Shown: in pieces, positions 44,281-56,377 of the stretch
How positions within the stretch are numbered: position 1 is the first letter of the stretch
Layout: the number at the start of each line of letters is the position of its first letter
From: Zopfochytrium polystomum
Taxonomy: Eukaryota > Chytridiomycota > Chytridiomycetes > Chytridiales > Chytridiaceae
Direction: 5' to 3'
DNA: 64,000 bases
Assembly: GCA_025765615.1 (NCBI GenBank)
Contig: JAIVFJ010000038.1
Location: 124,001-188,000 of the forward strand
Translations under genes and position numbers: made by a program
The notes under the pieces: model-generated
What the model saw: the letters and a program-made list of their open reading frames with translations, nothing else
The model's database searches: none
Told to the model about the DNA's origin: nothing

Positions 44281-45277
44281 ATGTCACTCGTGCCTCCACC
44301 CGACCACTGGCTGCCGCGGATGCTCGCCACGCTCCGCGCCTCCTCCTTGCCCCACCTCCTTCGCCGCTCGGCCTCCTCCTCCACCGCCGCCGCCGCCGTC
44401 GCCACCGCCGTCGCCACTGCGGCCGCCGTCGCCGCCGTCGTGCAGCTGGTCCGGATGCACCTTCGGACCCGCCACTCGCCCATCAAGGGCGTCCCGTGCC
44501 CCCCAGAGCACTTTCTCCTCGGACATCTGCCCCTGTACTCAAGGACGCTCGCGAAGCGCTACGACATGCAGCTCGACATGTTTAGGGTTCTCGGGCCGAA
44601 CTGGTGAGCGGGGGGGGGTTGGGATTTTGGGCTGAAGGTGTTTTTGCGGGTTGGTGTGAGTGGTGTTTGAGTAACTGGTACGAGTGTGTCTGGTGTGTGT
44701 GTGTGTGTGTGTGAGTGTGTGTGTGTGTATGTAGAAAGGGAGGTGGAGGGAGAGTGTGTGTGCGTGTGAGGAAAGTGCGTGCATCGAGTGGGCAGTCTGC
44801 AAGATCAGCGCGTCTTTGATGATGCTCGCACGCGTGCGCGCGGGAACATCGCCCCAACCCAAGCCGCTAACGCAATCGTGCTACTCCCTTCTTGGCTGTT
44901 CCAATGCAGGGCCATGAACATCCCGAACGCGTTTGGCGTTCGCGCGTTTCTCTTCACCGCGGACCCCGCCGTCATCGAGCACATTCTCAAAGACAAGTTT
45001 GAGGACTACGTGAAGGGCGAACGAACCAACTTGCCAATGAGACCGTGGCTTGGTGACGGCATTTTTACTGCAAACGGCGAGGCTGTAAGTGCAGATCGGG
45101 GTCGTGTTGAAGCGTTTATGAATTGCTGTTCGGGGAGGGAAGTTTAGTTTTAAGCAGTCCCGATCTTCGCACTGAATATCGTCCAACCTGCACCCCAGTG
45201 GAGGCGAAGCCGCAAGGTCTCGTCAAACATTTTCACATTGAAGAACTTTCGGGAAACCATCAAGTAAGACTGAGCAC

Positions 45278-45318
<41 letters not shown>

Positions 45319-46659
45319 ACGCCCGCCCTTGCTCTCGCCCAAAAACGAAGTGAGTCGCTTGTGGAGCACATCACCATTTTCCTCGACCACTTGGAGGCAG
45401 CTGCCAATGGTGGACAGGTCATTGACCTTTCGTTAACGTTGAAGGCGTACGCCACTGACAGGTGGGTACTTTCTCGGAAACTACCACGTTGCCAATCCCT
45501 TTTCGCAACCCAATAATAAAAAAAAAAAGCTTCACCCGCTTCGCATTCAACGACGACCTGGACTGCCTCCGCAACCTCCGCCCGCTCCCGCCCTTTGTCG
45601 CCGCCTTTGACGAGCTCTTCCTGCTCATCGGGCAAAGCGTCAACGACATGTTCTACCGGTACACGCGGCACCTCCCGACGCGGCGGAACCGGCGCGTCGC
45701 GCAGCAGATCAAGGTCACGCACGACTACTCGCTCCGCAAGATCTGGGAGCGGCGGCGAGCGCAGAGAGAGGCCGGGACTGGCGAGGCGGGGAGGAAGGTG
45801 AAGGATTTGCTGGATTTTTTCATGGACTACCGCGACGCGGAGGGAAAGGCGCTGACAGGACAGGGAGCTGACGGATATGATTTTGACCATGTTTGTGGCT
45901 GGTAAGTGGGCTTGAGTCATCGGGTTCGCAATTTTTTGGACGCAGTTGCCGGAAACGATCGTAATGGTATCAAAATGCTTGCTTTTTTGACTTCACAGGC
46001 CGAGATAGCACATCCGTCACTCTTTCGTGGGCGTTCTATTTGCTCGCGTCTCACCCGCGAGTGGTTGAAAAGATTCGAGAAGAGACCAAGCGAGTGACGG
46101 GCGGCGCGTACCCGACCTTTGACAGGTCCAAGGACATGAAGTACACGACCGCAGTGTAAGTCCCATTGCTTTCGACACACACACATACACACACACACAC
46201 ACACACAAAAAGAAACTTTACGACCTCACTCCACCGCAACATTCCCTCAGTTTCCACGAGACCCTCCGCCTCTACCCGATCGTCCCCAACGGCACCAAAT
46301 ACTCGACCAAGCGCGATGTCCTGCCCGGCAACATCTCTATCGAACCGAACACGCTGGTGACGTTCAGCGGGTACGCGATGGGGCGCCTCGAGTGGCTGTG
46401 GGGCGCGGACGCGGGGGTGTTCCGGCCGGAGCGGTGGCTGGACACGGCGGAGACGGGCGCCGTGCTGCTGCGGCGCGAGTCGGCGTTCCGGTGGCCGGCG
46501 TTCCACGCGGGCCCGCGCGCGTGCCTGGGCCAGACGATGGCGACGTTCCAGGCGGTGCTGGTGCTGAGTACGGTGCTGGAGCGGTTCGAGGTGGAGCTGG
46601 TGGCGCCAGGGGAAGTGGAGTATGTGCCGACGATTACGATGCAGATGAAGAGGCCCTGA
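44281..46659 (+). CDS. Cytochrome P450, CYP52-like clan (copy 1)
   Basis: About seven exons encode some 540 residues: a membrane anchor (VATAVATAAAVAAVVQLV) with basic RMHLRTR after it, the proline hinge GVPCPPEHFLLGHLPL, C-helix WRRSRKVSSNIFT, I-helix VAGRDSTSVTLSW, ExxR in HETLRLYP, PERW region FRPERW and the heme loop WPAFHAGPRACLGQ. KYSTKRDVLPGN before the meander is typical of CYP52-type fatty-acid/alkane hydroxylases, so endoplasmic-reticulum oxidation of lipid substrates is likely. As sequenced the frame breaks at 45858-45859: one G too many separates GKALT from DRELTDMILTMFVAG, which lies in the next frame. One intron contains a run of 37 T (45281-45317). A GA tract precedes the gene. 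It is a paralogue of the P450 at 62213, sharing several intron positions. Confidence 0.9.
45281..45317. repeat. T homopolymer (37) in a P450 intron
   Basis: An uninterrupted T run lying between the donor GTAAGACT and the acceptor AAACGAAG, where a polypyrimidine tract is expected. Confidence 0.95.
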
Positions 46660-47698
46660 TGGTGCGAGTCAGGCCGAGGGCGAGGGCGGAGGGGAAGAGG
46701 GGAGCCGGCGAGCCGCACGTGGGGGTCGGGGACGGTGTTGGGGAGAAGAGGCAAAGGGGGTTGCCGGAATAAGGCGAGCTTAATTAATTGCCTGCAGCAG
46801 CGCAGCCTTGTGATGCCAAATGGCCGTGGGGGTTGTTGGGCAGGTGCTGCTTCGCGTGATTGTTGTTATTCAACGGGCACGTGCATTTTGGTGTTTACAA
46901 GTGGGTGGTTTGGAGTTGTGTGGGAGTTCGGTGTGAGTGAAAACTTATTATTTGGCGTGAAACGACTAGGAAAGGATAACAATACTCGCCCGGCCACCCG
47001 CAGCCTCCAACTTTCTATTTACTGCTTTGATGCAGCGACGCAGCGACTGACCAGGCTGTGGCTGGCGGGGGCACCTTTTGGGCTTTGCTTGCCTTGGAAT
47101 TTCGCAATGCGAGGATTGTCTTGTGCAGTCGGAGGCATGCGAGCGGCGCCGAAGACAGTTTCCCCCAAAAACAACAACATGAGGGGCGACGCGGGACAAT
47201 CAATCCCCGTGGAACTTCCCGATTTGGAGGTTGGGAATGAGCAGCAGCCAGCTGGCTGGAGAACGCGTCCCCCGCCGCCGACAGACAGGGGGCGCCCACG
47301 ACACGCACAGCCACCAAGCTGACCTCGGTTGAGTGGGTGGCCGGGTGGCGAGGTCATTCTAATTTTTTTTTTTTGTTTGTTTGTTTGTTTGTTTGTTTTT
47401 TCTTCTTCTTCCTTCTTCTTCTTCTTGTTCCTCCTCTTCTGCTGGCAAGCAGAGCGGCTGCGCATTGCAGTCAAGCTGCTGCTGGTTGGTGGCTGTGCCG
47501 TGTGCTGGCGCGCTGGCTGCGTGAGTTTTTGGTTTTGTTTTTTTGTTTTCTTGTTTTTGCTGTTTCGTGCTGAGCATTATAAAAACGACAACTTTCCCCG
47601 TCCACCAAAACGCAGCAAACCCCCGCACGCAAACACACAACCACACACACACACACACACACACATCCACACATCCACACATCCACAGATCATCAAAG
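46660..47698. other. Intergenic region with cerato-platanin 2 promoter
   Basis: No gene is supported. It contains T/TTG-rich tracts (47369-47430), a TATA box and an AC run (47644-47664) shortly before the ATG at 47699. Confidence 0.5.
47578..47585 (+). promoter_or_regulatory. TATA box of cerato-platanin gene 2
   Basis: TATAAAAA lies 121 bases before the ATG at 47699, with a C/A-rich leader following it. Confidence 0.6.
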
Positions 47699-48127
47699 AT
47701 GCTCGTCTCCTTTACCGCCGCCGCCGTCGCCGCCCTCTCCCTCCTCGTCCCCGCCGCCTCCGCGACCCCCGCGCGCGTCAGCTACAACCCGATGTACTCC
47801 AACACGCAGCTCGGGATCGGCGGCCTCACCTGCGCGCCGTACCTGTCGCAATTCGGCACGACGCTGGGCTCGGTGCCGGTCAAGCCGGGCGTGTTCTACG
47901 CCGCGTCGGCGAACCTCGCCGGCCTGTGGAACAGCCCGAACTGCGGGTCGTGCTACTCGCTGTCGTACAACGGGAAGACGGTGTACGTGGTGGCCATCGA
48001 CGCTTGCGGCGACGGGTTCTTGGTGTCGACCGAGGGCCTCGACGCCCTGACGGGCGGCAAGGCCGTCGAGCTTGGTGGCGTCACGGCGGACGCGCAGCCG
48101 GTGGACAAGACCAACTGCTTCAAGTGA
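47699..48127 (+). CDS. Cerato-platanin family secreted protein 2
   Basis: A single exon of 142 residues. The signal peptide is FTAAAVAALSLLVPAASA. The domain reads VSYNPMYSNTQLGIGGLTCA, then LWNSPNCGSCYSLSYNGKTV, YVVAIDACGDGFLVSTEGLD, ALTGGKAVELGGVTA and the end TNCFK, matching the cerato-platanin order throughout. It is clearly related to the protein at 38022 but diverged, so the duplication is old. Like copy 1 it has a fifth Cys (DACGDG) besides the four canonical ones. Secretion to the wall or medium is expected. Confidence 0.93.
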   Translation: MLVSFTAAAVAALSLLVPAASATPARVSYNPMYSNTQLGIGGLTCAPYLSQFGTTLGSVPVKPGVFYAASANLAGLWNSPNCGSCYSLSYNGKTVYVVAIDACGDGFLVSTEGLDALTGGKAVELGGVTADAQPVDKTNCFK

Positions 48128-49280
48128 ATTGAATGACCGAGGGGGTAGTCACAAGAAAGATTGATGGTTCCCTTCGTTATTGTTATTATGCTTTCGTTCA
48201 CACGCTGCCAGCTCCTCAGGCGCCTCCCACTTTTTCCGTATCCCCATCATTCGCACACTGCTTTGACAGAGTTTGATTTCACAGCCCCAACAAAATACCA
48301 ACAAATCAATACAAAAAGTTGAATTAAGGAACGTCGTGACAGCGCCACCGGCCCCCCCTGAACCACACTCAATTGTGCACCGAACCAAGGGGAAGCGGCT
48401 TGGTGATGTCAACTTTGTTTATGGCCGTTGAGGCGGCGCCCCGCAAAAACCGAAAGGTGAAAGCGCCAGCGCCTCCATTCCGTGTCATTTCGCGTCACCG
48501 TCCCGCACACCCAAAATGTGGACAATGTTCCATATGCCTCGTCTACCTTTTGGTTCGGCAGCGGTTCAGAAGCAGAGAATCGCGAAAAAAAAAAAAAAAA
48601 AAAAAAAAAGAAACAGAACGCCTCCCTTCTTATCAGCGTTTGGTTCGGAGCGCAGTATCAATCATGAGCTGCAATATACAGTGTGCACTCTCTTAGTTCC
48701 CGCCGCAATGTCACGGGGGGGAGAACAATCCCGCCCGGTCAATGCCGCCAGTCGGAGGCGGGTAGTGTGTGCTTCAATAATCGATTATAGATGGTAGGAA
48801 GGAGCATGTGAGTTATCGAGTGAGTGACCCCCTGGCCTTGAGCCACATCCGCACGATCCGTTTGAGCAGCAGACAGCCGAGCGTTCCCTTTTCTCGGCGA
48901 AAAAAGGGTCGTGACTAACCCAACGACATTGGGACGAAGGGAGCGTGGGGGTCAGGTGAGCGAGAATCGTGTTTTATTGGGAAGGCATTCGTTCCTTTGT
49001 TTTCTTTCTTTTTGGGTTTTGGGACCTCGACGGTAGACAAACGAGACAAAGCGATTCTCTTTTCACAGAAAAAAAAAAAATAGAGAAAAAAAGGAGCCCG
49101 ACACCAAAGTTCTTCGGGGTCATGTGCACGGAAATTTCTTGGGGGGTTGTTGGGAAGACTTGATTGTTTGATTGGTTTGCTTTGGTTTGCTTCTCCTCTG
49201 TCTCTCTGTGTGTTTTCTGGAGATGAGCGACGGCGGCAGAATGAGAAGGGAGGAAAAAGACCGACGAGAGGCGGAGAGAA

Positions 49281-49315
49281 AAAGAGAGAGAGAGAAAGAG
49301 AGAGACAGAGACAGA

Positions 49316-49376
<61 letters not shown>
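49281..49376. repeat. GA dinucleotide tract
   Basis: An imperfect then pure GA run on the coding strand, ending 10 bases before the TATA box of the aldehyde dehydrogenase gene. Confidence 0.95.
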
Positions 49377-49379
<3 letters not shown>

Positions 49380-49386
49380 CCATCAT

Positions 49387-49394
49387 TATAAATA
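49387..49394 (+). promoter_or_regulatory. TATA box of the aldehyde dehydrogenase gene
   Basis: TATAAATA lies 67 bases before the ATG at 49461 and directly follows the GA tract. Confidence 0.7.
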
Positions 49395-49460
49395 CAGCTT
49401 GTCCACCCTTCACCGAAAGGTCACCATCACACCTTTCACGTACTCAAACTCCCTCTACCT

Positions 49461-51166
49461 ATGGCTTCCTACGACCGCTCCACTCACGTTACGCTCGAAC
49501 ACCACGGGAAGACCTACACTCTCCCAACGGGTCTGTTCATCAACAACAACTTCGTCCCTGGCCTCGCGGGCAAGAAGTTTGACACCGTCGACCCCGCTAC
49601 TGGCAAGGTCATCTGCCAGGTTCATGAGGCGCTCAAGGAGGACGTGTGAGTACCCGGATGCCTTCCCGCTCCCAAACCAGACCGTCACTCCACAGTTCCG
49701 CCCTTGCGCACGTCAGCTACGCGCGTCCTCCCCCTCTGCGTCGCCTTGGAGTTTGTGGCACAGCCCTTACCTGACCGATCCTTTTTGCCAGTGACGTTGC
49801 CGTTACCGCTGCCAAGAAGGCCTACCGCGAGGTATGGTCCAAGGTGACCCCCCCTCAGCGCGCCGTGCTGATGCACAAGTTGGCCGACCTGATCGAACGC
49901 GAGCGCCAGCACCTTGGTGAGTTTGCCATCATCTTCTGAAGGTAGTCATCGTCGCTGACTAGCACCCTTTCTCCTAAAGCCGAGATCGAGGGCTGGGACA
50001 ACGGCAAGTCTGTTAATGTTGCTTCCTTCGTCGACCTCGACAACGTCATCCAAACCCTTCGGTACCAGGCCGGCTGGTCGGACAAGCTGCTTGACGGCAA
50101 GGTCATCGACATTGGCGGCGACAACAACTTCACCTACACCCGCGTCGAGTCCTTCGGTGTCGTTGGCCAGATTATCCCATGGAACTTCCCCCTTGCCATG
50201 ATGATGTGGAAGCTCGGCCCGGCGCTCGCCACCGGCAACTGCATTGTCATGAAGACCAGTGAAAAGACCCCCCTCTCTGCCCTCCGAGTCTGCGAGCTCA
50301 TCGTCGAGGCCGGCTTCCCCCCTGGCGTCATTAACGTTCTTTCCGGTTACGGCCCTACTGCCGGTGACGCCATTGCGCGCCACATGGGAATCTCCAAGGT
50401 CGCCTTCACCGGCTCGACCGCTGTTGGCCGCAAGGTCATGATTGCCGCTGCGGAGTCCAACCTGAAAAAGGTCTCCCTCGAGCTCGGCGGCAAGTCGCCA
50501 AACATTGTCTTCGACGACGCGGACCTCGACGTTGCCGTGCAAGCCGCCATTGTCGGCTTCACCTTCAACCAGGGCCAGGTGTGCTGCGCTGGCACCCGTC
50601 TCTTCGTGCAGGAGGGCATCTACGATAAGTTCGTTGAGAAGCTGAAGGCGGCGACCAGCACCGTCAATGTTGGCCACGCGTTTGACCCCACGGCCACCAT
50701 GGGACCCCTGGTCGACAAGATCCAATTTGACCGTGTTCTCGGCTACATCAAGCACGGGAAGGAGGAAGGCGCCAAGCTGTACCACGGTGGCTCCGTCAAG
50801 GGCGACATCGGGTACATGGTCGAGCCCACCATCTTCACCGACGTCCGCGACGACATGAAGATTGCTCGCGAGGAGATCTTCGGCCCGGTCCTCGTCGTGA
50901 TGAAGTTCAAGACGATCGAGGAGGTCGTCGAGCGCGCCAACGACACGCCGTACGGACTTGCCGCGTCCGTCCACACCACCAACCTCAAGACGGCGCACAA
51001 GGTCGCGCACATGATCCACGCCGGCACCGTGTGGGTCAACTCACACAACTTGCTTCACGCGCAGGCACCCTTCGGTGGGTACAAGGAGAGTGGCATTGGT
51101 CGCGAGAACGGCGAGTACGCGCTCCGGGAGTACTCCCAGATCAAGTCGGTCGTGATGTCCCTGTAA
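49461..51166 (+). CDS. NAD(P)-dependent aldehyde dehydrogenase
   Basis: Three exons (49461-49645, 49792-49914, 49980-51166) encode about 497 residues, the normal length of the ALDH superfamily. Diagnostic parts: IPWNFPLAMMMWKLGPALA with the catalytic Asn, FTGSTAVGRKVM (coenzyme loop), LELGGKSPNIV with the general-base Glu, FNQGQVCCAGTR with the nucleophilic Cys, REEIFGPVL and the C-terminal PFGGYKESGIGRENG. It oxidises aldehydes to acids in the cytosol or mitochondrion; no targeting peptide is obvious and the end (VVMSL) is not a peroxisomal signal. Closest by eye to the fungal AldA/ALD-type group. It has a strong-looking promoter (GA tract plus TATA) and preference for C-ending codons, suggesting high expression. 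Confidence 0.95.
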
Positions 51167-51579
51167 ATCATGCAGATGCTGTATCATCGTCCCAGCACAT
51201 ACGTTCTCCCTATCTTCTCCCCTCCACCTGTACTTAGCGGTTGACATCGTTTGCTTCTACGCCACTGTCTTTTACCCTTGACACATCCTTACTCTGTACT
51301 GTCTGAGGCATCTGAAGCTTCATTGCAATGCCTGACAAGCGTGCGATGAATAAATCATCACAACCTATCGATTTGACTTTTTGCGAGGGATCCCGCTAAC
51401 GCTAGTGGTCGCCATTACTTCGGAATTTTTTTACTTCGAATCGTAAACGAATTCTGGTTCCCACTTACTATGGTAAACAACCACAACAGTCAACATGCGC
51501 ACCATTCCAAGGTAAATAACCGACTGCAGACAACAGAAGTTGCTATCCCGACACAAAAATTGTCTGAGTTTCAGCGGTG
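51167..51579. other. Intergenic region between ALDH and the large LRR gene
   Basis: About 410 bases with no gene seen; it carries the ALDH 3' untranslated region and the promoter of the gene at 51580. Confidence 0.5.
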
Positions 51580-54500
51580 ATGGATCTCGGCGACGGCAAT
51601 AGCCCGAGCAGCCATTCGAGTGAAAGAGCAAATGCAGACGACCCGACCGACGTCGACCTGTCTGCCGCCCTCAGCACCGCTGCAGCAGCAAGACATTCGA
51701 CCATCGCCGCCGCAGACGCCTCGGCGCGGGGAGACATTGGTCCCTGGCGCGACATCCCGCAATCCAACCCTCCACCGACCGCCGGCCCGCTCACGTTGCC
51801 ACCGCCCAGCCAGAGGCCTACCTCCTCCTCGAGCCAAACACCCGCTCGCGCGCCGTCGGCATCCGCGCGCTCCTCTTCCCTCAAACACCTCCTCCCGCCC
51901 GCCTCCCCGCCCCCGCAGCGACCGGCCAGCCTCCGTCGCCCAACGCTTCCCCCCGAGGTCGCCGCGGCGCTTCCTGCCTACGCCGCAACGCTCGTTGCCA
52001 GCTCCGTATCGCCCGCGCCAGGGGTCAATGCCCTCTCTGACAGAGCTGCCGTCGCAAAGACCTTGGCGACCCGTCGAATGCCGCTGGACGGTGCTTCCGG
52101 TACGCGAGCGGGGGCTGTTGGCGCCGAGGGAGCGGTGGTGCCGTTGCACCCGTCCACGAAACGGGCGGCGGTGACGTTGAAGGCGCGGGAATTTGTGATT
52201 GGGGAGGCTCGAGCGCGTGAGGTGGGGGAGGGGGCTGCGGGTGGCAACGGCGACCCGGTCGGAGTGAGGTTTAAAGCGAGTGGGAGCGCGGGCGGAGCCA
52301 TGTGGAAGCGGAAAGACGGGCGGTATATCGAAGTGCCGCATTTGCTGGACGGTTTCATGATGGTAAAAGTTTCAGCGTTTTTCCAGTGGGTTTCCATCTT
52401 ACTCATTGTGCCCTATGCATTTTGGGTAACCACCGACCTAAGCTGAACCGCGCCCCGGCGAACGATCCCGACGACGTGTACTACCTGGACGTGTCGAATC
52501 GATCCCTGAGATACGTTGTCGAAGACGACCTCAACCTTTTCACCCGACTTCACACTCTTCGCGCCGGAGAGAATACACTGCCTTTCGCCAAGCTGGGCAC
52601 GCTCCCGGCGTTGACGAGACTCTTCCTGCCGTTCAACCAGATTGGCGATTTGGATTTGGAAATGGAAGGGCGATTTACTTGTTTAGAGGTGAGAAGATGT
52701 GCCAGCAGCCCTACTTTCCTTCCTTGCCTTCCGCCCCCCTGGCACACCGCCAACGATAAGAGCACACACAAACGCACACAAAACAGGAACTAGACCTCTC
52801 GTACAACCGCCTCACTCATGCCGCAATCATTGTCTTGTCAACGTTGCCCCGTCTGCGCAACCTCGACATCTCATCCAACGGCATCGTATCACTACCGACA
52901 GCAGCGCTTGCTGATCTTACTCGATGGCAAGACGCAGTCATTGAGTACCTCCTGCCCGCGCACGTCGCCCTCCTCGACATGACAATTGCAGCCATGAAAT
53001 CCAAACCCGAGCAGGTCGAACCGCCCGCAGAGAACAAGAACGAGGGGCGGAAATTCGACAAACCGATTGAAGAGGCCGCTCACAGTTTAGACGTCGGCAT
53101 TACGCAGAATGAGGAAGAAGAGGCCGACACAGCTGCAGGAGGCTCCACGACCAGCGTCGAAGCTTCGAGCGGGCCTAATGGAACTGAAAGCGTGGTCGAC
53201 GGCACAGACTCTCAACAAACTGAGGCGGCGTTGATTCTGGAAGCGGCCAAGCTCGCGGTGACGATCGCAGAAGACGAAGGTGAGGTCGTGGAAGACGATG
53301 TTCTGGCCGGGGAAGACGAGCAAGAGCATGAGAGTGAGCAGGATAACGGCGAAGGGAGCAATTTGGGCCAAGAGGAACAAGCGGCAGACTCAGGTGACAC
53401 CTTTAATGCAACAACTGCCCAAGTGGTCCCAGAGGAATCACATCACCCGGAGAAGAACTCTTCAAAAGAAGTGCTTCTTCCTGGTGCGTTGGGGTCTGGG
53501 CCTCAATCCCCGCCGAAAACACCTATCGCCTTCGAGATGTTGGAGAACCTCAATCTGGAGAACAACAAACTGCATTCTGTCGAAACCCTCAAAATTTTGG
53601 GAATATTTCCGAAGTGAGATTTGCAAAAACTCTCCTCCGTGCTTCTAACCTTAAAAAAACCCGGCAGCTTGAAGGTGCTGAATCTCAGCAAAAATCTTTT
53701 CACTTCCTTTGCCTTTTTCGCTTCTTCTGTGCCCTCCACAGCAGATGACGAGTCCAGCAGAACGCACCATGTTTCCGATGCTTTGGAGAATCCTCGGAGC
53801 ATGGCAGCTGCAGAATCGCAACCAAACTCTTTCAGAAAGTATGGCGGTTTCAACAAGCTGGTCGACTTGAACATCTCCTTCAACAAGGTAAATGACCCGG
53901 CGGGCTTAATGGGCATCGTATGGCTGCCTGCTATTCGGCGAACTTGGATTGAAGGAAATCCGATTGTAACCAAGGGTGGGGGTAAAATTGTAATCAAAGA
54001 CTCCCAACCCAACGGTAAGATTTCAATACCTCGTCGCGTTTTTGTCTCACACGAGTGCTATTTTCAAGGCGAATACCTCGGTTCCATCGACTTTGACCCC
54101 CTCATCACCCTGCCGCGGGTGTACGGTATCGAGATATGCGATCTCGCGTTCCAGGTCGATCCTCGGACGCAACCCCACCGCTACGGCACGCAGCCGCTTC
54201 TCGTGAGGGACGGCGGTGCCGTCGGCCGAAGAGCCACAGCCCGCGCCGCGAAACCGCGGATGATTGGCGACATCCTTCACCGCGCTCCTGGCGGTTTGGG
54301 CGCGCTTGCGCCGCTGGGAGCGCGTCAACGGGAGGACGGAGCGTTTGTCGACAGCAGCGGCCTAGGGCGGATGGTGCACCGCGTTGAGGACGTGCTGGAA
54401 GACGGCGACAGGTCGGGTGGTAAGCGTTGGCTTCGATCGGGACCGCGGCGGCGACACGGTCGAATGACGGAGGAGGAAGTGCGAGAAACGGTGAGGGCCG

Positions 54501-56138
54501 GGAGGATACTGACGCTGAGAGAGCTGAAGCGGATGCGCGCGGGGAAAAGGGAAGAATTGGAGGCAGCGGAGCGCGAGCGGCAGGAGCGCGTGGAGACGGT
54601 CCGGCGATTTGAAGCTACGCTTCGAGCGGAGCGAGAACGATTGGAAGGGGCGGGTGCAGCGAGAGGTGACGGCGAAGATGCTCCTACAGCAAACGAGGAC
54701 AACGGCGGCGGTGGCGCTGAAGCAGAACGAAATGCTGAAGCTAACGAGGAAAAAGGGAAAACGGACGAAACTGAAGCAAAGGACGAAATGAAGGCTCAGT
54801 GCCACGAGAAACTCCAGTATGACCCAACGGCTGTTGACCCTACGTTCGTCACTGGTGTCCACATCACAGGAGATCAACTTAACCCTGCAGAGCAGTCCAT
54901 CACCGAATCGTCCGTTGCAGACTCTGACTCCGACTCATCCGCCTCTTCTGATTCAACTTCCACCTCTTCCTATTCGTCAACGACATCTACAGCATCGACG
55001 TCTCGTCAGACTCCACTTCCATCTCGCCTACCCCAATCCTACAACCGCCGCACGCGCTCCACGAAGCCAGAACCACGCTTCCACCCGCTTCCATCAACCC
55101 CTCATGCCTCACTAATCGCCCTCCGCCACGCCCTCCACAACCCCGTTTCATACTGGCGCGTCATGGAGGCCACGCACGCGCGACCGACTTTCGCGTCGAA
55201 GGCGCGCGCGGCGGCCACCGCCGCCGAAACCGCCGACAAGGACGGCGACGGTCGCAAGGACGCGGCGCGGAAACAGGCGCGCAGGAAGAATCGGGAGGCT
55301 GCAGAGGACCGAGAGAGGAGGAAGAAGAAGCTCGTGCGAGACGGCGAGAGCTTGCCGGGCCACCTCGGCCGACCCCCGCCGGGCCTCGTCTCGCCCGCAA
55401 ATACAGTGTGGACAGAGTACGCGGCTTCCACCGATGGCAACGACGGTAACGCGGACGACGCTGCCAGCGTAAACATATATCGCGCCGGGGGTCGCCGCAC
55501 TTCTGGCGGCGCACAAATCTATTCCTCGACAGCGACGACAAAAGTGCATCGTAGCGGCAAATTTGGGCCGAACGAGGCGTGGAAGGTCATTCATGAACTT
55601 GGGCTGGCGGAGGCGGCGCGCAAGAAGGAAGAAATTATGCTTGAGAGAGGCGAAGCGGAGGATTCCGTAACGAATGGCGAATTGAGCGATATGATGGAGA
55701 GTGAGAAGCCCGCAAATGCCGCCGCTCCAGAGGCAGTGGCGGCAGAAGCTGTGGAGCAGGACGACGATCCTGAGCCAGCAGCTGATCGGATAGTTGACGC
55801 CCTCGAATTTCGAAAGCAGAACCTTCTGAAGGCAGCGAAACGCGGGCCACACAGGCCAAAAGACGAATTCGACGAAATGTGGGAGACAATGGCGAAGGTC
55901 GACGAAAAAATCCTCCTCATTGAGGCGGATTTAGGTATGCGCATCCTACAAAGTTCACATTAAATGTTCTAATCTGCAACAAAAATGCCAGCGTCGATTT
56001 TGTCAAGCGACGCGATGGCAAGACACCTGCCGCAATCTCACCGACTCTTCCGCGATGTTCAGCACGAATACCGTAGGGTTGAGAAACTTTATTTTGATTC
56101 CGCTACAGAAAAGATCGCCAAGCAGGGATCAAGGTAAA
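51580..56138 (+). CDS. Large leucine-rich-repeat protein, XRRA1-like architecture
   Basis: Five exons encode about 1,400 residues. The N-terminus is Ser/Pro/Ala-rich. LRRs follow in exons 2-4: YYLDVSNRSL, LHTLRAGENTL, LTRLFLPFNQIGDLDL, ELDLSYNRLTHA, LRNLDISSNGIVSLP, then an acidic insert of about 180 residues, and LENLNLENNKLHS, LKVLNLSKNLF, LVDLNISFNKVNDPAGLMG, AIRRTWIEGNPIV, the typical last repeat before IPRRVFV. The C-terminal half has charged coiled coil (RMRAGKREELEAAERERQER), a Ser/Thr run, and ends LPQSHRLFRDVQHEYRRVEKLYF in a last exon (about 55994-56138). The pattern of LRRs split by an acidic insert with a long coiled C-terminus recalls XRRA1-like proteins of flagellated organisms; this is a resemblance, not a proven assignment. 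Confidence 0.7.
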
Positions 56139-56377
56139 AGCAGAGCACTACAAAGCAAAGGAGGCCCACAGCCCACAATACATGACCGCTGGACAATCCC
56201 TTAAGTAGAAGTACTAGTCGCGTTGTTATGCGCTGTTCTGGGTGCTCCATCACCTCACGAACTGGGGAGATACATTCAATTGAACCAAAACGTTCTGGCA
56301 AGGACACTGATAATGGCACCCTAGACAGAAAGGACGTTTAATGTATGTTACAGGCTCACAGCAAAGAACATGAATAA

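Larger units (their letters stand above)
48128..49460. other. Intergenic region upstream of the aldehyde dehydrogenase gene
   Basis: No gene is supported. It contains a run of 25 A (48585-48609), a GA tract (49281-49376) and a TATA box (49387-49394). Confidence 0.55.

Noticed and set aside
49946..51019. 357-codon minus-strand ORF
   Set aside because: Antisense to the aldehyde dehydrogenase; long only because of third-position codon bias.
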